64,000 nt of DNA from Streptomyces sp. NRRL B-1347 (GCF_000720325.1 NZ_JOJM01000030.1:20237-84236), one strand, 5' to 3'; numbered from the stretch's first letter, positions 43,687-55,854 are shown. Program-made: numbers and translations. Notes: generated by a model from the letters alone, not told the origin.

Positions 43687-44541
43687 TCACCCTGCTTTCG
43701 CGTCCTCACCGGCCAGGAATGGACGCAGCAGCGTGAGCAGGGCGTGCGGGCGGTGCAGCGGGATGATGTGGCCGCAGTCTTCGATGACGTGTCCGGTGAG
43801 ATCGTCGGCGACCGGGCGGAGCTGGCGTTCCAGCGCAGCACCGACGGGCCGGGCGCCCAACGCCATCGTCGGCACCGTCAGGCGGGCGCTGCCCCAGAGC
43901 GCCTGCTCGATCTGTGCCGCGCTCTGGGGCAGCGCCCGGTAGTACGAGAACGCGCGGCTCAGCGCCTGGCGGCCGGTGTATGCGCGGACGAAGGCGTCCC
44001 GGAGGGCGGGGCGTACCCCGTCGCCGAGCGTGCCGGCCCGCAGGAACCAGTCGACGTAGGCGGCCTCGTGGCCCTCCAGCACGGTCTCGGCAAGGCCGGG
44101 CTCGGCGCAATGGAAGCCGAACCACCACGGCGGCCCGTCGGCGAGGAAGTACTCGGCGCCGGGCAGCCTGCCCAGCAGGGATTCCATGACGACCAGGCGC
44201 CGGACGAGACCGGGGCGACGCAGGGCGAGGAGGAAGGCCGGCGCGGTACCGGCGTCGATGCCCACCACCGCGGCCGAGGACACGCCGAGCGTGGTGAGGA
44301 GCGCCGCGGCGTCCTCGGCCAGGGTGCCCGCGTCGTACCCGGAGGCGGCCGGGCTGCTCGCGCCGAACCCGCGCAAGTCGGGCGCGATGAGGCGGTAGCG
44401 GCCGGACAGGTCGGCCATGACGTCGGTCCACAGCTCCCAGGTGTGCGGGAATCCGTGCAGCAGCAGTACGGCCGGGCCCGATCCGCAGAGAGCGACGTTC
44501 AGTTCGACACCGTTGACGGGGACGCGCCGCAGCTCGGGCAT
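43687..44541 (-). CDS. alpha/beta hydrolase, epoxide hydrolase/dehalogenase-like
   Basis: A 284-aa alpha/beta hydrolase: VLLLHGFPHTWELWTDVMAD (oxyanion HGFPHT), LIAPDLRGFGASS, AAVVGIDAGTAPAFLLALRR with Asp at the nucleophile elbow (G-I-D-A-G), and the catalytic His in IEDCGHIIPLHRP. An Asp nucleophile points to epoxide hydrolase or haloalkane dehalogenase chemistry rather than esterase. It is divergent from an HxlR regulator 104 bases away, which likely controls it. Confidence 0.85.
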   Translation of the reverse strand: MPELRRVPVNGVELNVALCGSGPAVLLLHGFPHTWELWTDVMADLSGRYRLIAPDLRGFGASSPAASGYDAGTLAEDAAALLTTLGVSSAAVVGIDAGTAPAFLLALRRPGLVRRLVVMESLLGRLPGAEYFLADGPPWWFGFHCAEPGLAETVLEGHEAAYVDWFLRAGTLGDGVRPALRDAFVRAYTGRQALSRAFSYYRALPQSAAQIEQALWGSARLTVPTMALGARPVGAALERQLRPVADDLTGHVIEDCGHIIPLHRPHALLTLLRPFLAGEDAKAG

Positions 44542-44571
44542 GGGCAGGCTCCAGGTGAGTGGTGAGGAATG

Positions 44572-44584
44572 GTGACCAGGTCAC
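44572..44584. promoter_or_regulatory. palindrome in hydrolase/HxlR divergent promoter
   Basis: GTGACC-A-GGTCAC is a perfect 13-base palindrome lying 31 bases before the hydrolase start and 61 bases before the HxlR start. It is a candidate operator for the HxlR protein. Confidence 0.45.
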
Positions 44585-44644
44585 GCTAGGGAACTATCCT
44601 GGGCCGTCCAAGACGGCACTTTCCCTTCAGGTGGTGAGCCCCGA

Positions 44645-45058
44645 GTGACCACGTCCAGGCCCGGCGAACGCGGCCGGCGGCCCGGTGAGCGGGGTGACCT
44701 GCTGGATCCGTACTGCCCGACCCGCCAGCTGCTCGACCGTATCGGCACCAAGTGGACGTCGATGGTGGTCAAAGTGCTGGCCGAGGAGGCTCCGGACGAG
44801 CTCCGCTTCGCGGAACTGCGGCGCCGCATCCCGGGCATCTCACAGAAGATGCTGTCCGTCACCCTGCAGAGTCTGGTCCGCGACGGCCTGGTCGCGCGCC
44901 GCGTGGAACCCACCGTGCCGCCCGCCGTCCACTACCGGCTCACCGAACTCGGCCTGTCCCTCGAAAGACCGCTCTCCGCCCTGCGGGTCTGGGCCGAGAC
45001 GCACATGCCGGAAATCGACCGCAGCAACCAGCTCGCCGACGGGGCACCCCCCGACTAG
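44645..45058 (+). CDS. HxlR-family transcriptional regulator
   Basis: A 137-aa winged-helix regulator from GTG 44645. Family features: DPYCPTRQLLDRIGTKWTSM with the conserved Cys, LRFAELRRRIPGISQKMLSV (recognition helix) and the wing VARRVEPTVPPAVHYRLTEL. It is the only regulator beside the divergent alpha/beta hydrolase and is the probable repressor. The C-terminal tail (DRSNQLADGAPPD) is unremarkable. Confidence 0.9.
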   Translation: MTTSRPGERGRRPGERGDLLDPYCPTRQLLDRIGTKWTSMVVKVLAEEAPDELRFAELRRRIPGISQKMLSVTLQSLVRDGLVARRVEPTVPPAVHYRLTELGLSLERPLSALRVWAETHMPEIDRSNQLADGAPPD

Positions 45059-45735
45059 AGCGTGTGCAGGCCTGTACGTGGTGACGCCACTGCCGGGCGT
45101 CGCTGTCGTGTATTCAGCCGCGTGTACCCAGCCGCGTGCGAGGTCGGACTGATCACTGAGGCGGGGTGGAGGGTCTCGTCGGTCAGGGGGGAGAGCGGGC
45201 CCGGCAGGTGGGGCAGCGGTTGCTCGGGTGTGTCCTCGGGGCCGATCAGTACAGCGCTGCCGGGCAAGGCGGCAGCCATGACGGCGCCTGGCCGTGGACG
45301 ACTACGGCATGACCGTCACGGACGGCGGCGCCACCCAGTACATGTGGCACACGATCCGGCCACCGGCACGCGCTGGCCCATCACGTGACGGCCCACCAGC
45401 CCCCGTGGCGCTGTGCCGCATGCGCGCAGCGGATGTACAGGCCCTGGTTGAGCCGCTGACCGCCGCCGCAACAGCCGACACGGAACGGCTACCGCGACGA
45501 CGCCACCGCCAGGAGCCCTCCTGCAGTGCGCCGCCTGAGAGACGGCAGCTGACCCGCTGAATTCCGGGTGCACACACCCACCGAGTGTGTGAACGGGTGT
45601 GCGTGGCCGGACCACCTCGGCCGGCCACGCCTCGACCCGCCACGCCTCGACCCGCCGTCCAGGCGACGTCCTCCCCGCCCGCACAGCAGGGAGCTTCAAG
45701 CCCGGCGCCGGACCAACGTCTCAGAGCCCTCGACG
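45059..45735. other. gene-free stretch with hairpin
   Basis: About 675 bases with no supported gene; a plus frame near 45290 (VDDYGMTVTDGGATQYMWHT) may be a fragment of a decayed gene. A stem pairs CACACACCC (45571-45579) with GGGTGTGCG (45595-45603) and could terminate transcription of the HxlR gene. Confidence 0.4.
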
Positions 45736-46923
45736 CTACTCACGCCCGGCCCGCCCCGGGAACTTGCCGCAGAACTCGGCCTCCACCACGTCGGTGTACA
45801 TCGAGCCGCCGTCCCGCAGCCAATCGCCGTTGATGTTGAACGTCAGCTGGTGTGTGCCGTCCGCCGTGCCGACCATCGCCGAGAGCGAACCGTTCGTGCG
45901 GCCGCTCTTGCCCACCACCTGCACCCCGCAGGACAGCTTCGCGAACTCGACGCCGAGCCCAAATCCGAGGGCCCCTGCGGCCGGCACCTCGCGGAGCATC
46001 TCCTTCAGCTGGGCTTTCGGCAGCAACGCGCCACGCATCAGGGCGCGTTGGAAGCGGTTGACGTCGTCGGCGGTGGAGATGATGTCGCCTGCAGCGCCCA
46101 GCCAGGTCATGTTCTGCTCGGTGGCGTCGACCACTGCGGCGTCGGGAGCCTCCTGGTGGAGCCGGGAGTACCCGACGGGGTGCGGCTTGGGCAGCTGTGG
46201 CGACGTACCGGGGAACGACGTCCCGCGCAGCTTCAGCGGGACGATGATCCGCCGGGTGACCTCCTGCGCGTACCCGCGGCCCGTCGCCTTCTCGATGACC
46301 ATCCCGGCGATCACGTAGTTGGTGTTCGAGTACAGCGGCGACTGCTGCGGGTCGGGGTGCGGCGGCTGCTTGAGCGCGACCGCCACGAGCTCTTCGGGGG
46401 TGTGGGTGTCGTACCGGTGCGCCGGGAATCCGGGGCCCGAGGAGTTGTGGGCGATGGCGGGGTCGTCGGTGTAATTGGCGATGCCGCTCGTGTGGTTGAG
46501 CAGCTGACGCAATGTGATCGTGCTGCCGTCGTACCCGTTGCCCTGGACCAGGCCCGGCAGCCACGACTCGACGGTGTCGTCCAGGCTCAGCCGCCCCTCC
46601 GCCTCCAGCTGGAGCAGGACGGTCGCGATGAAGGTCTTGGTGATGCTGGCCCCACGGAAATGCTCAGCCGTCGATCGCTCGCGCCCCGTGGCGGTGTCGG
46701 CGTACCCGGCCGTGGCGGACCAAGTCCCCTTGCGGTCCCGGACCTTGGCGACAACCCCGGGCAGCTCCCCCTCCTCGACCAGCGCCCGCAGCGCGGCCCG
46801 GGTCGCTTCATGCCCGCGATCCGCCCGCTCCGCCGCGTGCGCCGAGGGAGCGACGGCGGCCGCCCCCAGCAGCGCGACCACCGCCATCGCGAGTGAAGTG
46901 GTACGTGCAGCCCGCTGCTTCAT
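45736..46923 (-). CDS. secreted serine hydrolase, class C beta-lactamase / D-Ala-D-Ala carboxypeptidase family
   Basis: A 395-aa exported enzyme. ATG 46923 has GGAGG eight bases ahead. Signal peptide: KQRAARTTSLAMAVVALLGA then APSAHA. Catalytic motifs: Ser-x-x-Lys in FRGASITKTFIATV, Tyr-x-Asn in PLYSNTNYVIAGMV, and a KSG-like VVGKSGRTNGSLSAM. LLNHTSGIANYTDD is typical of the family. It would act on cell-wall peptides or D-amino-acid substrates outside the cell; resistance is possible but not shown. Confidence 0.9.
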   Translation of the reverse strand: MKQRAARTTSLAMAVVALLGAAAVAPSAHAAERADRGHEATRAALRALVEEGELPGVVAKVRDRKGTWSATAGYADTATGRERSTAEHFRGASITKTFIATVLLQLEAEGRLSLDDTVESWLPGLVQGNGYDGSTITLRQLLNHTSGIANYTDDPAIAHNSSGPGFPAHRYDTHTPEELVAVALKQPPHPDPQQSPLYSNTNYVIAGMVIEKATGRGYAQEVTRRIIVPLKLRGTSFPGTSPQLPKPHPVGYSRLHQEAPDAAVVDATEQNMTWLGAAGDIISTADDVNRFQRALMRGALLPKAQLKEMLREVPAAGALGFGLGVEFAKLSCGVQVVGKSGRTNGSLSAMVGTADGTHQLTFNINGDWLRDGGSMYTDVVEAEFCGKFPGRAGRE

Positions 46924-47197
46924 GGGTGTTGCCTCCAGGTCGTCGTCTCCGAGGGGGCAGGTGTGCCCCTGTGGTGCGTGTGACGTCGGCCCCGGGCTGC
47001 ACGGTTGAATGATCGGGGCGAAGACGGGACCGTGGTACGACGCGAACAGCACCAGGGGCCTACCAGATCCCGTCTCGTCCCACCCGGGCACGATGCCGCC
47101 GAACCTCGGGGCGGCGGCCTGCAGCGTCGGATGCGTGTTCCTCGGCAGGGGGCTACGAAGCCCGCCGGGCGATCCGACGGCCGTCCCCCGCCGCGTG

Positions 47198-48247
47198 TCA
47201 GGCCAGCAGCCGCGCGAGCTCGGCCATCTCGGTCTCCGGGTCCACCACGGGCTGGATCACCAGCTCGTCGACCCCCGCCTTCTCCAGCTCGTTGATCCGC
47301 TCGATGACCTCGCCCCTGGTGCCGACCAGGCCGAACTTGTCCACCAGGGAGGGCACGATGAGCTCGCGGTCCTCGGGGGAAAGGCGACCCAGGTAGTTGC
47401 GGTAGAGCGCCTGGTGAAGCTTGGGATCGGTGGGGGTGGTGCCGCGCAGCTGGAGCAGACGGTCGACAGCCGCGGCCTCTTCCGGCGGGAGGATCGCGCG
47501 GAAGGCGGGGTTCTCCGCGCCGAGGATCAGCGCGCTCAGCGCGATGTGCCCCATCGCGTCCTTGACCGCATCGCCGTAGCGGTCCTCGCCGTCGGCGAGG
47601 ACGTGCAGGGAGGACATGAGATACGAACGGCTCTTCTCGGCGTTGCCCGCATCCCGCGCCGCCGCCGTCCGCCGGGCCTGGCCGAGGGCGGACCAGGCCG
47701 CGGGGTCGTGCATCCCGAAGGAGATCACTCCCGCGCCGAGCCGCCCGGCGACCGCGGCGGCCTTCAGACCGAACGCGGCCACGACGAACTCCACCGGAGC
47801 CTCGGTGTTGACGTACGGCCCGACGTGCAGGAACCGCACCCTGCTTGACCGGGCCCCCTCCCGGTAGTCCGCCTCGCGGCCCGCGGTCAGATCCTGCAGC
47901 GCGGCCGTGAACGACTCCAGCTCCGCCAGCTTCACAGGCCGCATGCCGAGCGTACGCCGCGCCGTGTTGCCGGTGCCGACCCCGCAGACGATGCGGCCCG
48001 GGGCGAGGGCGTTGAGGCTGCTGAGGGCCGCCGCCGCGGCGGGCGCGGAACGCAGCGCCGGTGAGGTGACACCGATGCCGAGCCTGATCCGGTGGGTGGC
48101 CTGGGCGCAGAGCGCGAGACTCACGAACGGATCGCCGTGGAGCATCGGCGTGTCGTACACCCAGAAACTGTCGAAGCCGAGTTCCTCCGCACGAGCGGCC
48201 AGGTGTTCCACACCCGGCCTTGCTGTCATGACGATGCCGGTCCGCAT
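47198..48247 (-). CDS. LLM-class (luciferase-like) flavin/F420-dependent oxidoreductase
   Basis: A 349-aa TIM-barrel protein from ATG 48247, with GGGGAGAG six bases ahead. Typical features are HLAARAEELGFDSFWVYDTP, HRIRLGIGVTSPALRSAPA, LNALAPGRIVCGVGTGNTAR and VEFVVAAFGLKAAAVAGRLG. The C-terminus (GTRGEVIERINELEKAGVDE) matches family ends. Resembles F420-dependent reductases or flavin monooxygenases of the bacterial luciferase superfamily. It stands alone and its substrate is unknown. Confidence 0.9.
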   Translation of the reverse strand: MRTGIVMTARPGVEHLAARAEELGFDSFWVYDTPMLHGDPFVSLALCAQATHRIRLGIGVTSPALRSAPAAAAALSSLNALAPGRIVCGVGTGNTARRTLGMRPVKLAELESFTAALQDLTAGREADYREGARSSRVRFLHVGPYVNTEAPVEFVVAAFGLKAAAVAGRLGAGVISFGMHDPAAWSALGQARRTAAARDAGNAEKSRSYLMSSLHVLADGEDRYGDAVKDAMGHIALSALILGAENPAFRAILPPEEAAAVDRLLQLRGTTPTDPKLHQALYRNYLGRLSPEDRELIVPSLVDKFGLVGTRGEVIERINELEKAGVDELVIQPVVDPETEMAELARLLA

Positions 48248-48643
48248 GGCGACTCTCCCCGCCGTCGAGTGAGGTGACTGAACCACTCCGGTTGCCGTTC
48301 GCTGCCGTCCGTGGCCCCCGGCCATGCTGCCCCGCGCGCCGGCGGTCCCACCACAGCGATTTCCGGACCGGCAAGGTACCGCGCGAACACGGGGGACTTC
48401 CTGCGGAGCGCTCACCGGTGGCACAACAACTGGCCACTGGTTAGGGGGGCGTTGAGGTGGATGATCATCACAGGCGAAACGATCGACATCGAGTCCGACG
48501 CCGACGAGGCCGTTCCTCGACCGCGAGCCTCCGGCCGGAGCAGCCGAGTGGGGCCGGAGCAGCTGAGTGGCCCGTGGGGCTGAAGTCGCTGGGACTGCCT
48601 GATGCGACCCCTGGCCCAAGACCCGCGTGCGGCGGGCCGCCGA
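48248..48643. other. intergenic
   Basis: About 395 bases between the LLM gene start and the lipoprotein gene stop. No frame is supported; it holds the promoter of the LLM gene. Confidence 0.4.
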
Positions 48644-49444
48644 TCAGCCCGCCGGCTTGTCCAGATCGAGGACCTCACCGGTCGGCGGCTTCGCCTTCAC
48701 CGGCTCGTCGTAGTCGCTGAAGGTCAGCGAAGTCTTCTCCGTCTTCCCGCCGGATACCTGATCAACCTTCAGGAGGTACGGTTTGCCCTCTGTGGCGACG
48801 TAGTGCGTGATTTCGTCCCTGCCGTAGCTGTCGATGAGCTTGATGGCGGGGGTGCCGTCGACCGTGCTCGCGCCGCCTCTGAGTGCCGCGGCGCCGAGGT
48901 TCTTGTATGTGGCGAGCTGGTTACTGAGATCACAGAACTTGGCCATGGCCTTGCCCTCTGGGCTTGTCGTGCTCGTCTTTGCCCAGCGGTCCGCAAGGAG
49001 GTCTACGGCGGCTTCGACGTCGGCGGCCGACTTCTTGCCGCCTGTCGCGCGCAGGAACCCCTCGTCGTACTTCCGGTAGACGGTATTGCCGAAGATGATC
49101 AGCTTCATGGACCCCGTGTGGGTCTTGCCGATCGTGCCCGTGCACGTGCCAGTGGTGTCGAGAGCTATGTCCAGTGAGTCCAGGCCGGTGTCCGCGCCGG
49201 TGGCCTCGCCCGTGATGCGGAGCGACTGGGCGCCTGAGGTCGCCTCGACGGCCTTGGCGGCGATCTCAGCGCCGGACAGGCCGGCGAAGGGGTCCTTCGG
49301 CTTGCTGTTCTGCGTGTCCGAGGCCGCTTTCGCGGATGCGTTCTTGCTGTCCTCACCGCCGCAAGCCGCCAGTCCGACCACCGCGGCGGTGGCCAGGCAG
49401 GACGCGGCGATCGCGGTACGGCGCAGACGCAGGTGGTGACGCAT
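48644..49444 (-). CDS. lipoprotein, LppX/LprG-like fold candidate
   Basis: A 266-aa exported lipoprotein. Signal: RRTAIAASCLATAAVVGLAA followed by the lipobox Cys (LAAC), then a polar linker (GGEDSKNASAKAASDTQNSK). The mature part (AAKAVEATSGAQSLRITGEA, TGTIGKTHTGSMKLIIFGNT, YLLKVDQVSGGKTEKTSLTF) has the beta-rich pattern of actinobacterial LppX_LprAFG-type lipoproteins, many of which are lipid binders. It ends near LDLDKPAG. Stand-alone gene; the precise role is unknown. Confidence 0.85.
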   Translation of the reverse strand: MRHHLRLRRTAIAASCLATAAVVGLAACGGEDSKNASAKAASDTQNSKPKDPFAGLSGAEIAAKAVEATSGAQSLRITGEATGADTGLDSLDIALDTTGTCTGTIGKTHTGSMKLIIFGNTVYRKYDEGFLRATGGKKSAADVEAAVDLLADRWAKTSTTSPEGKAMAKFCDLSNQLATYKNLGAAALRGGASTVDGTPAIKLIDSYGRDEITHYVATEGKPYLLKVDQVSGGKTEKTSLTFSDYDEPVKAKPPTGEVLDLDKPAG

Positions 49445-49635
49445 GAGATATCCCCGGGGAAGTCGTTCTTTGGGGACACCTCCCCTCGTGGCGCGGGGCC
49501 CGACCGCGCGGGGCTGAGCATACCCGGACAGATCATCCGAGGCTTGACGCCGACTGCGCTGTGACCTGCACCGTGATCCTGCTGAACGTAGCCACGACCG
49601 TACGCACCTCACGGCCAGAGTCCAAGGACAACTAC

Positions 49636-49845
49636 TCAGGCGGCGCGCGTGTAGCGGTCGGCCCGGCGGGCGGTGGGCTGGGTGCGCTGGGCCGTCAGGC
49701 GGGCCTCGGCTGCTTCCCGGCCGAGCGCCCGGAGTGCCCGGCGGCGCGGCCTGGCGGCCTTGAGGGCTTCCCGTACGAGGCCGTGGCGCGCGGCCTGGGC
49801 GGCGAGTTCGGCGGTGCGGAGCTGGTGGAGTTCGTAGTCGTACAT
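49636..49845 (-). CDS. small basic protein, Streptomyces type
   Basis: A 69-aa highly charged helical peptide starting MYDYELHQLRTAELAAQAAR, with GGGGGA ahead of ATG 49845. Arg-rich C-terminus (RRRALRALGREAAEARL). Similar small proteins are common in Streptomyces genomes with no known function. Its position downstream of the ABC genes does not make it a RiPP precursor: it has no leader/core division and only one or two modifiable residues. Confidence 0.6.
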   Translation of the reverse strand: MYDYELHQLRTAELAAQAARHGLVREALKAARPRRRALRALGREAAEARLTAQRTQPTARRADRYTRAA

Positions 49846-50018
49846 TTTCGTGTCCCCCTGGGTGGTGGTGCCTTGCTTTCTGCGATGACTCCACTTTCGT
49901 TTCCCAGGGGGGTGCGGCACATCGGGAAGGTTCCGCATCTTCCCGCAGGGTGGGGCCTTAGGCGCACCGGGGAGGGGCCTTAAGAGCTCGTAGAAGTAGA
50001 GGTAGGAGGTGGATGAGC

Positions 50019-51832
<1,814 letters not shown>

Positions 51833-51836
<4 letters not shown>

Positions 51837-53563
51837 GGCGCCGCCTGCGCGGCGACCATGCGGGCGTAGTCGCCGCGCCGCACCAGCAGACTTCGGTGGT
51901 CGCCGACCTCGGTGACCCGCCCGCGGGCCAGGACGGCGATGCGGCCGGCGTCGCGGACCGTGGACAGGCGGTGGGCGACCACCAGGGTCGTCCGCCCCCG
52001 GCTCAGCCTGCCCAGCGCCCGCTGGATGTCGGCCTCCGCCGCGGCGTCGACGCTGGAGGTGGCCTCGTCCAGGATCAGCACGGGCGCGTCCTTCAGCAGG
52101 GCCCGGGCGATCGCGATGCGCTGCCGTTCGCCGCCCGAGAGCGTCAGGCCGCGTTCGCCGACCGGCGTGTCGTATCCGGCCGGGAGGGCCTCGACGAAGG
52201 CGTGCGCACCGGCCGCGCGGGCCGCCTCGCGCATCTGGGCCGCGGTGGCGTCGGGCCGGGCGAGCCGCAGGTTGTCCGCGACGGTGCCGTGGAAGAGGTA
52301 CGTGTCCTGACAGACCACGGCGATCGTCTCCCGGAGCGTGGCCAGCGGCAGTTCACGGATGTCCTGACCGTCGACGAGGACCCGCCCGCCGACGGGGTCG
52401 AAGAAGCGCAGGAGCAGCGAGACCAGCGTGGTCTTCCCGGCGCCCGAGGGACCCACGACGGCGAGCGTCCGGCCCGCTTCGAGCCGCAGGCTCACCCGGT
52501 CCAGGGCGGGCGCCAGGCGGTCGGCGTAGGCGAAGGTGACGTCCTCGAACTCGACGACGGGAGGCCGCCCGGTCCGCCGTGGCGGCAGGGGAGCGGACGG
52601 CTCGGGCGTCTGCGGCACCGCGTCGAGGAGGGCGTGGATGCCCGAGGCGGCCGAGACCGCGGTGTGACCGGCATGCCAGAACCGCGACAGCTCGATGAAC
52701 GGCCGGAAGCACTCGAACACCAGGAACAGGACGACGTACAGACCGGCGAGGTCCAGCGCCCCCTGAGCCAGGCGCAGCGCGCCGACGCCCACGCTGAGCG
52801 AGGTGCCCGCCGCGACCCCGAAGGCGGTCAGACCGGTGTCGACCAGGGAGATCTTCATCTGGGCCATCGTGGAGCGGTACAACACCTCGGCCCGCTCGCC
52901 CAGTTCGGCCCGGTGGCGCTCACCGGCGTTGAACGCCTTGAGCGTCGTCAGGCCCTGCATGGTGTCGAGGTAGGCGGCATCCAGCGCGGCGTAGGCGTCC
53001 CAGTGGGCCTGTCCGCGCTCGCCCAGCAGCCGGTCCCACCAGCGCGGCGCCAGCGGGACGAACACCACCAGGACCGCCACCAGCGCCCCCACGACCCAGT
53101 CGATCCACGTCAGGTAGGCGACCAGAGCGGCCGGAGCGAGCAGGCAGACGGCCAGTTGCGGCAGATAGCGCGCGTAGTAGCTCTCGACCGCCTCCACGCC
53201 GTCCACCAGCGCCGACTGCACGGTGCCCGTCCGGGTCCTGGTCAGATGGCCGGGCCCCAGGGCCAGCAGATGCGCGTACAGGCGGCGGCGCAGCCGCAGT
53301 TTGGTCGCGGCCGCCGTCCGGCTGACGCACAGTTCGCGCAGCTGCAGCAGCGCGGCCCGTACGGCCACCAGCGCGAGGACCCCGGCGACCTGGGGGATGC
53401 TGGCGGTCCACGGCCGGTGCTCGCTGACCTGCTCGAGGACGGCGGCGACCAGCAGCCCCTGGCCGACGTAGGTGGCGGTCACGCCGAGCCCCACGGCCAC
53501 CGCCGCGGCGATGTGCCAGCGCACAGCGGTGGCCAGCTGAAGGAGCCGGCGGTGGAGCAGCAT
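51833..53563 (-). CDS. ABC transporter, fused permease-ATPase (CydD-like exporter half)
   Basis: A 576-aa exporter half from ATG 53563, which overlaps the YcaO stop by one base (TGATG). TM segments include WHIAAAVAVGLGVTATYVGQ, VAGVLALVAVRAALLQL and WIDWVVGALVAVLVVFVPLA. ATPase motifs: Walker A GPSGAGKTT, signature LSGGERQRIAIARALL, Walker B APVLILDEATSSVD. The longer open frame upstream, reaching into YcaO, is a shadow. Its direct coupling to YcaO implies that it moves the YcaO product. Confidence 0.9.
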
Positions 53564-55854
53564 CAGGCGTGCGGCAGCGGGAAGTAGTTGAGTTCCTCCT
53601 CCGTCAGCGGCCGCTGACGCCAGCCGAGGGTGACCGCCATGTCCTGGATGCGCCGCTTGCCGAGGAAGGGGAACGCCGCCGGGAAGTTGGGGACCAGGCC
53701 GGGGATGAGCACCCTGACCACACGGAAACCCGTCTTGGCGACGTCGTGGGTGGTCACGTCCACGTAGATGATCTCGTAACCGCGCTTCTCGACCACGTCC
53801 CGGTACGTGGCCAGGGTGCGGTCGGGCAGCCGCGGCAGTGCGCTGACCGGGCGGCTCGTCGGGGTGTCCACCCAGGGCCGCACCACCTCGGTGGCGCGCG
53901 GGTCGAGGAACAGCTGCTGCTGGCACAGCAGGTCGTTGACGTCCCGGAAGTCCTTGGCGTAGTCGTCGAGGTAGGCGCGGTCCTTGCGCCAGGGCTTGAC
54001 CATGGCGTTGGTCCAGCCGGCCGCGACCGCCTGCCGGAACAGGCCCTCGGGGTCGTCGAAGTCCCGGGTGCCGTCCTGCAGGGTGAGCGCCTCGCCCCAG
54101 GCCTTGCGGGCGGCGTCCACCGGGTCGGGCCGGGCGCCGAAGCCGATGGTGAACAGCTTCTCGATGTGGTTCTCGACCACCCCCGCCAGGACCGGCACGT
54201 CGAACTCGTTGTCCAGCTGGATGAGCCAGGCACGCTGGCCGAGCTCGGCGGGCCGCCCGGCCCACAGCGCGGCGAGCTCGGGGGGCGCCTCCACCTTGGG
54301 CAGCGGCTGGCGGTTCATCCACCAGATCATGGTGGCGTCCCGCTCGATGACCTCCTCGATCCCGGAGACCAGCGCGGCATCCAGGGTGTGCCCCGCGGCG
54401 AGCCCCGGATAGTAGAGGAAGTTGGTGGGCGGCACGTTCGCGTACTGGTCCATGTACCAGTTGACGTACACCAGACTCGCCGGCACCCACACGGGCCGGT
54501 CGGCGGTGAGCGAGTGGCCCGGCACCCAGTGCGTGGTCCGGTCATGGGTGAACCGCACGAACGGGAAGCCGGGACTGTCGTACAACCGGTCCGAGTACAG
54601 CACCAGGCGGTCCGGGTCGAGCGCGGATTCCCCCGCCCGCTCCAGCTCCTGGTACGAGGCCTCACGGACATCCACGGTCTCGGTGATGCAGTTCCCGCAG
54701 TACCGCTCGACGGCCTCGCCGATCGCGGCGCTGCGGGCCGCCCGGAAGTTGCGGAACGCGGTGCCGCCGCAGACCACGTTGTTGGCCCAGGTGTACAGGC
54801 GGCGCATGTCGGCGACGTTGGTCTGCACGGTGACCAGCCGGTCGGGGACGGAACTGTCGTGCTCGAAGATCTGGTGCGAGGCGATCAAACCGGTGCGGTT
54901 GTCCAGCAACAGCCGCTCGTTGAAGGGCGGCGTGTCGTCGTCGAGCGGCCGGTCGGGCAGCGGAAGCACCGGGTGGCGGGCGACGGTCAGCTCGACCGGA
55001 TCGAGTTCGATCTCTGCCCACAGCGACCACGCGGTGACCCCGGCGACCCAGCGCTCGACGTCGATCAGCAAGTAGGACAGCATCCACAGCAGTTCGGACG
55101 ACGTCGGCCCGCACCCCGCGCCGAAGACGGCCTCGCCGGTCAACGCCGCATGCACATCCGGCCGTTCGGCCGCCGTCAGCCGTCGGCCCAGCAGATCCCG
55201 GTAGTCGGGCGTGCGTCCGGGCGCGACGGTCGGACCGGCCCAGCCGCGGCCTTCACTGAGATGGAACGACGACCACAGCACCCGGTGCTCGGCGCAGAAG
55301 TCGTTCAGCGACTCCAGATAGCCGAGGTCGAAGCGGTCCCGCAGGGCGAGCACCACCGGCTTCCCGGCCGGATGTGCCGCCAGGGCGTCCGCGAGACCTT
55401 CCCTGGAGGACACCTCGATGGAGGCGAAGTTGGCGGTCACCGGGCAGAGGCGGGCGACATCGGTCAGCTCCGCATCACCCGTGAGAATCAGCGGCGTGGC
55501 GCCCACGCGCCCAGGATCGGGCCGCGCCCCCTGCTCGAACCGCAGCCAGTTGGCCTCACCCGCGAAAGGCTCCTCCACACTGAGCCCACCGAGCTCCGTG
55601 AGCTTCTCCAGAACTTCGCGGTAGCCCGCCGGATCGGAGGTACCGCGCACGATCTCGTCGACGGGGGTCGCACCGTCACAGCGGTCCAGGACCGCCGCGA
55701 CATCCTCAGGCGCCGCCTTGATCTCGAAAAGGCCGCCCCTCGGGGCAATGGCGAGCGTGTGCCGTGCCGCGCCCGGACGGGGCCAGACAAGCGGCCGCAA
55801 CTCGACGCACACCATCCGGGGACAGCCGATTCCGGTGGATTCATTGACGGTCAA
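53563..55854 (-). CDS. fused YcaO cyclodehydratase with TOMM leader-binding/partner domain
   Basis: About 763 aa. TTG 55854 is preferred because GGAGG lies five bases ahead; ATG 55866 lacks a spaced ribosome site. The N-terminal 350 residues (HTLAIAPRGGLFEIKAAPED, VARLCPVTANFASIEVSSRE) match the precursor-recognition partner found fused or beside YcaO in azole-peptide clusters. The YcaO domain starts near LVTVQTNVADMRRLYTWANN and carries ATP/Mg motifs RSAAIGEAVERYCG and SGIEEVIERDATM. The tail ends YFPLPHA, short of the PxPxP ending of many azoline formers. No dehydrogenase or TfuA gene is nearby. YcaO enzymes make azolines, thioamides or amidines on a peptide backbone. Confidence 0.9.
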   Translation of the reverse strand: MTVNESTGIGCPRMVCVELRPLVWPRPGAARHTLAIAPRGGLFEIKAAPEDVAAVLDRCDGATPVDEIVRGTSDPAGYREVLEKLTELGGLSVEEPFAGEANWLRFEQGARPDPGRVGATPLILTGDAELTDVARLCPVTANFASIEVSSREGLADALAAHPAGKPVVLALRDRFDLGYLESLNDFCAEHRVLWSSFHLSEGRGWAGPTVAPGRTPDYRDLLGRRLTAAERPDVHAALTGEAVFGAGCGPTSSELLWMLSYLLIDVERWVAGVTAWSLWAEIELDPVELTVARHPVLPLPDRPLDDDTPPFNERLLLDNRTGLIASHQIFEHDSSVPDRLVTVQTNVADMRRLYTWANNVVCGGTAFRNFRAARSAAIGEAVERYCGNCITETVDVREASYQELERAGESALDPDRLVLYSDRLYDSPGFPFVRFTHDRTTHWVPGHSLTADRPVWVPASLVYVNWYMDQYANVPPTNFLYYPGLAAGHTLDAALVSGIEEVIERDATMIWWMNRQPLPKVEAPPELAALWAGRPAELGQRAWLIQLDNEFDVPVLAGVVENHIEKLFTIGFGARPDPVDAARKAWGEALTLQDGTRDFDDPEGLFRQAVAAGWTNAMVKPWRKDRAYLDDYAKDFRDVNDLLCQQQLFLDPRATEVVRPWVDTPTSRPVSALPRLPDRTLATYRDVVEKRGYEIIYVDVTTHDVAKTGFRVVRVLIPGLVPNFPAAFPFLGKRRIQDMAVTLGWRQRPLTEEELNYFPLPHA

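Noticed and set aside
49636..49845. 69-aa small protein as the precursor of the YcaO system
   Set aside because: It is a common basic Streptomyces protein with almost no Ser, Thr or Cys in a core-like position, and it lies after the exporters, separated from them by 170 bases.
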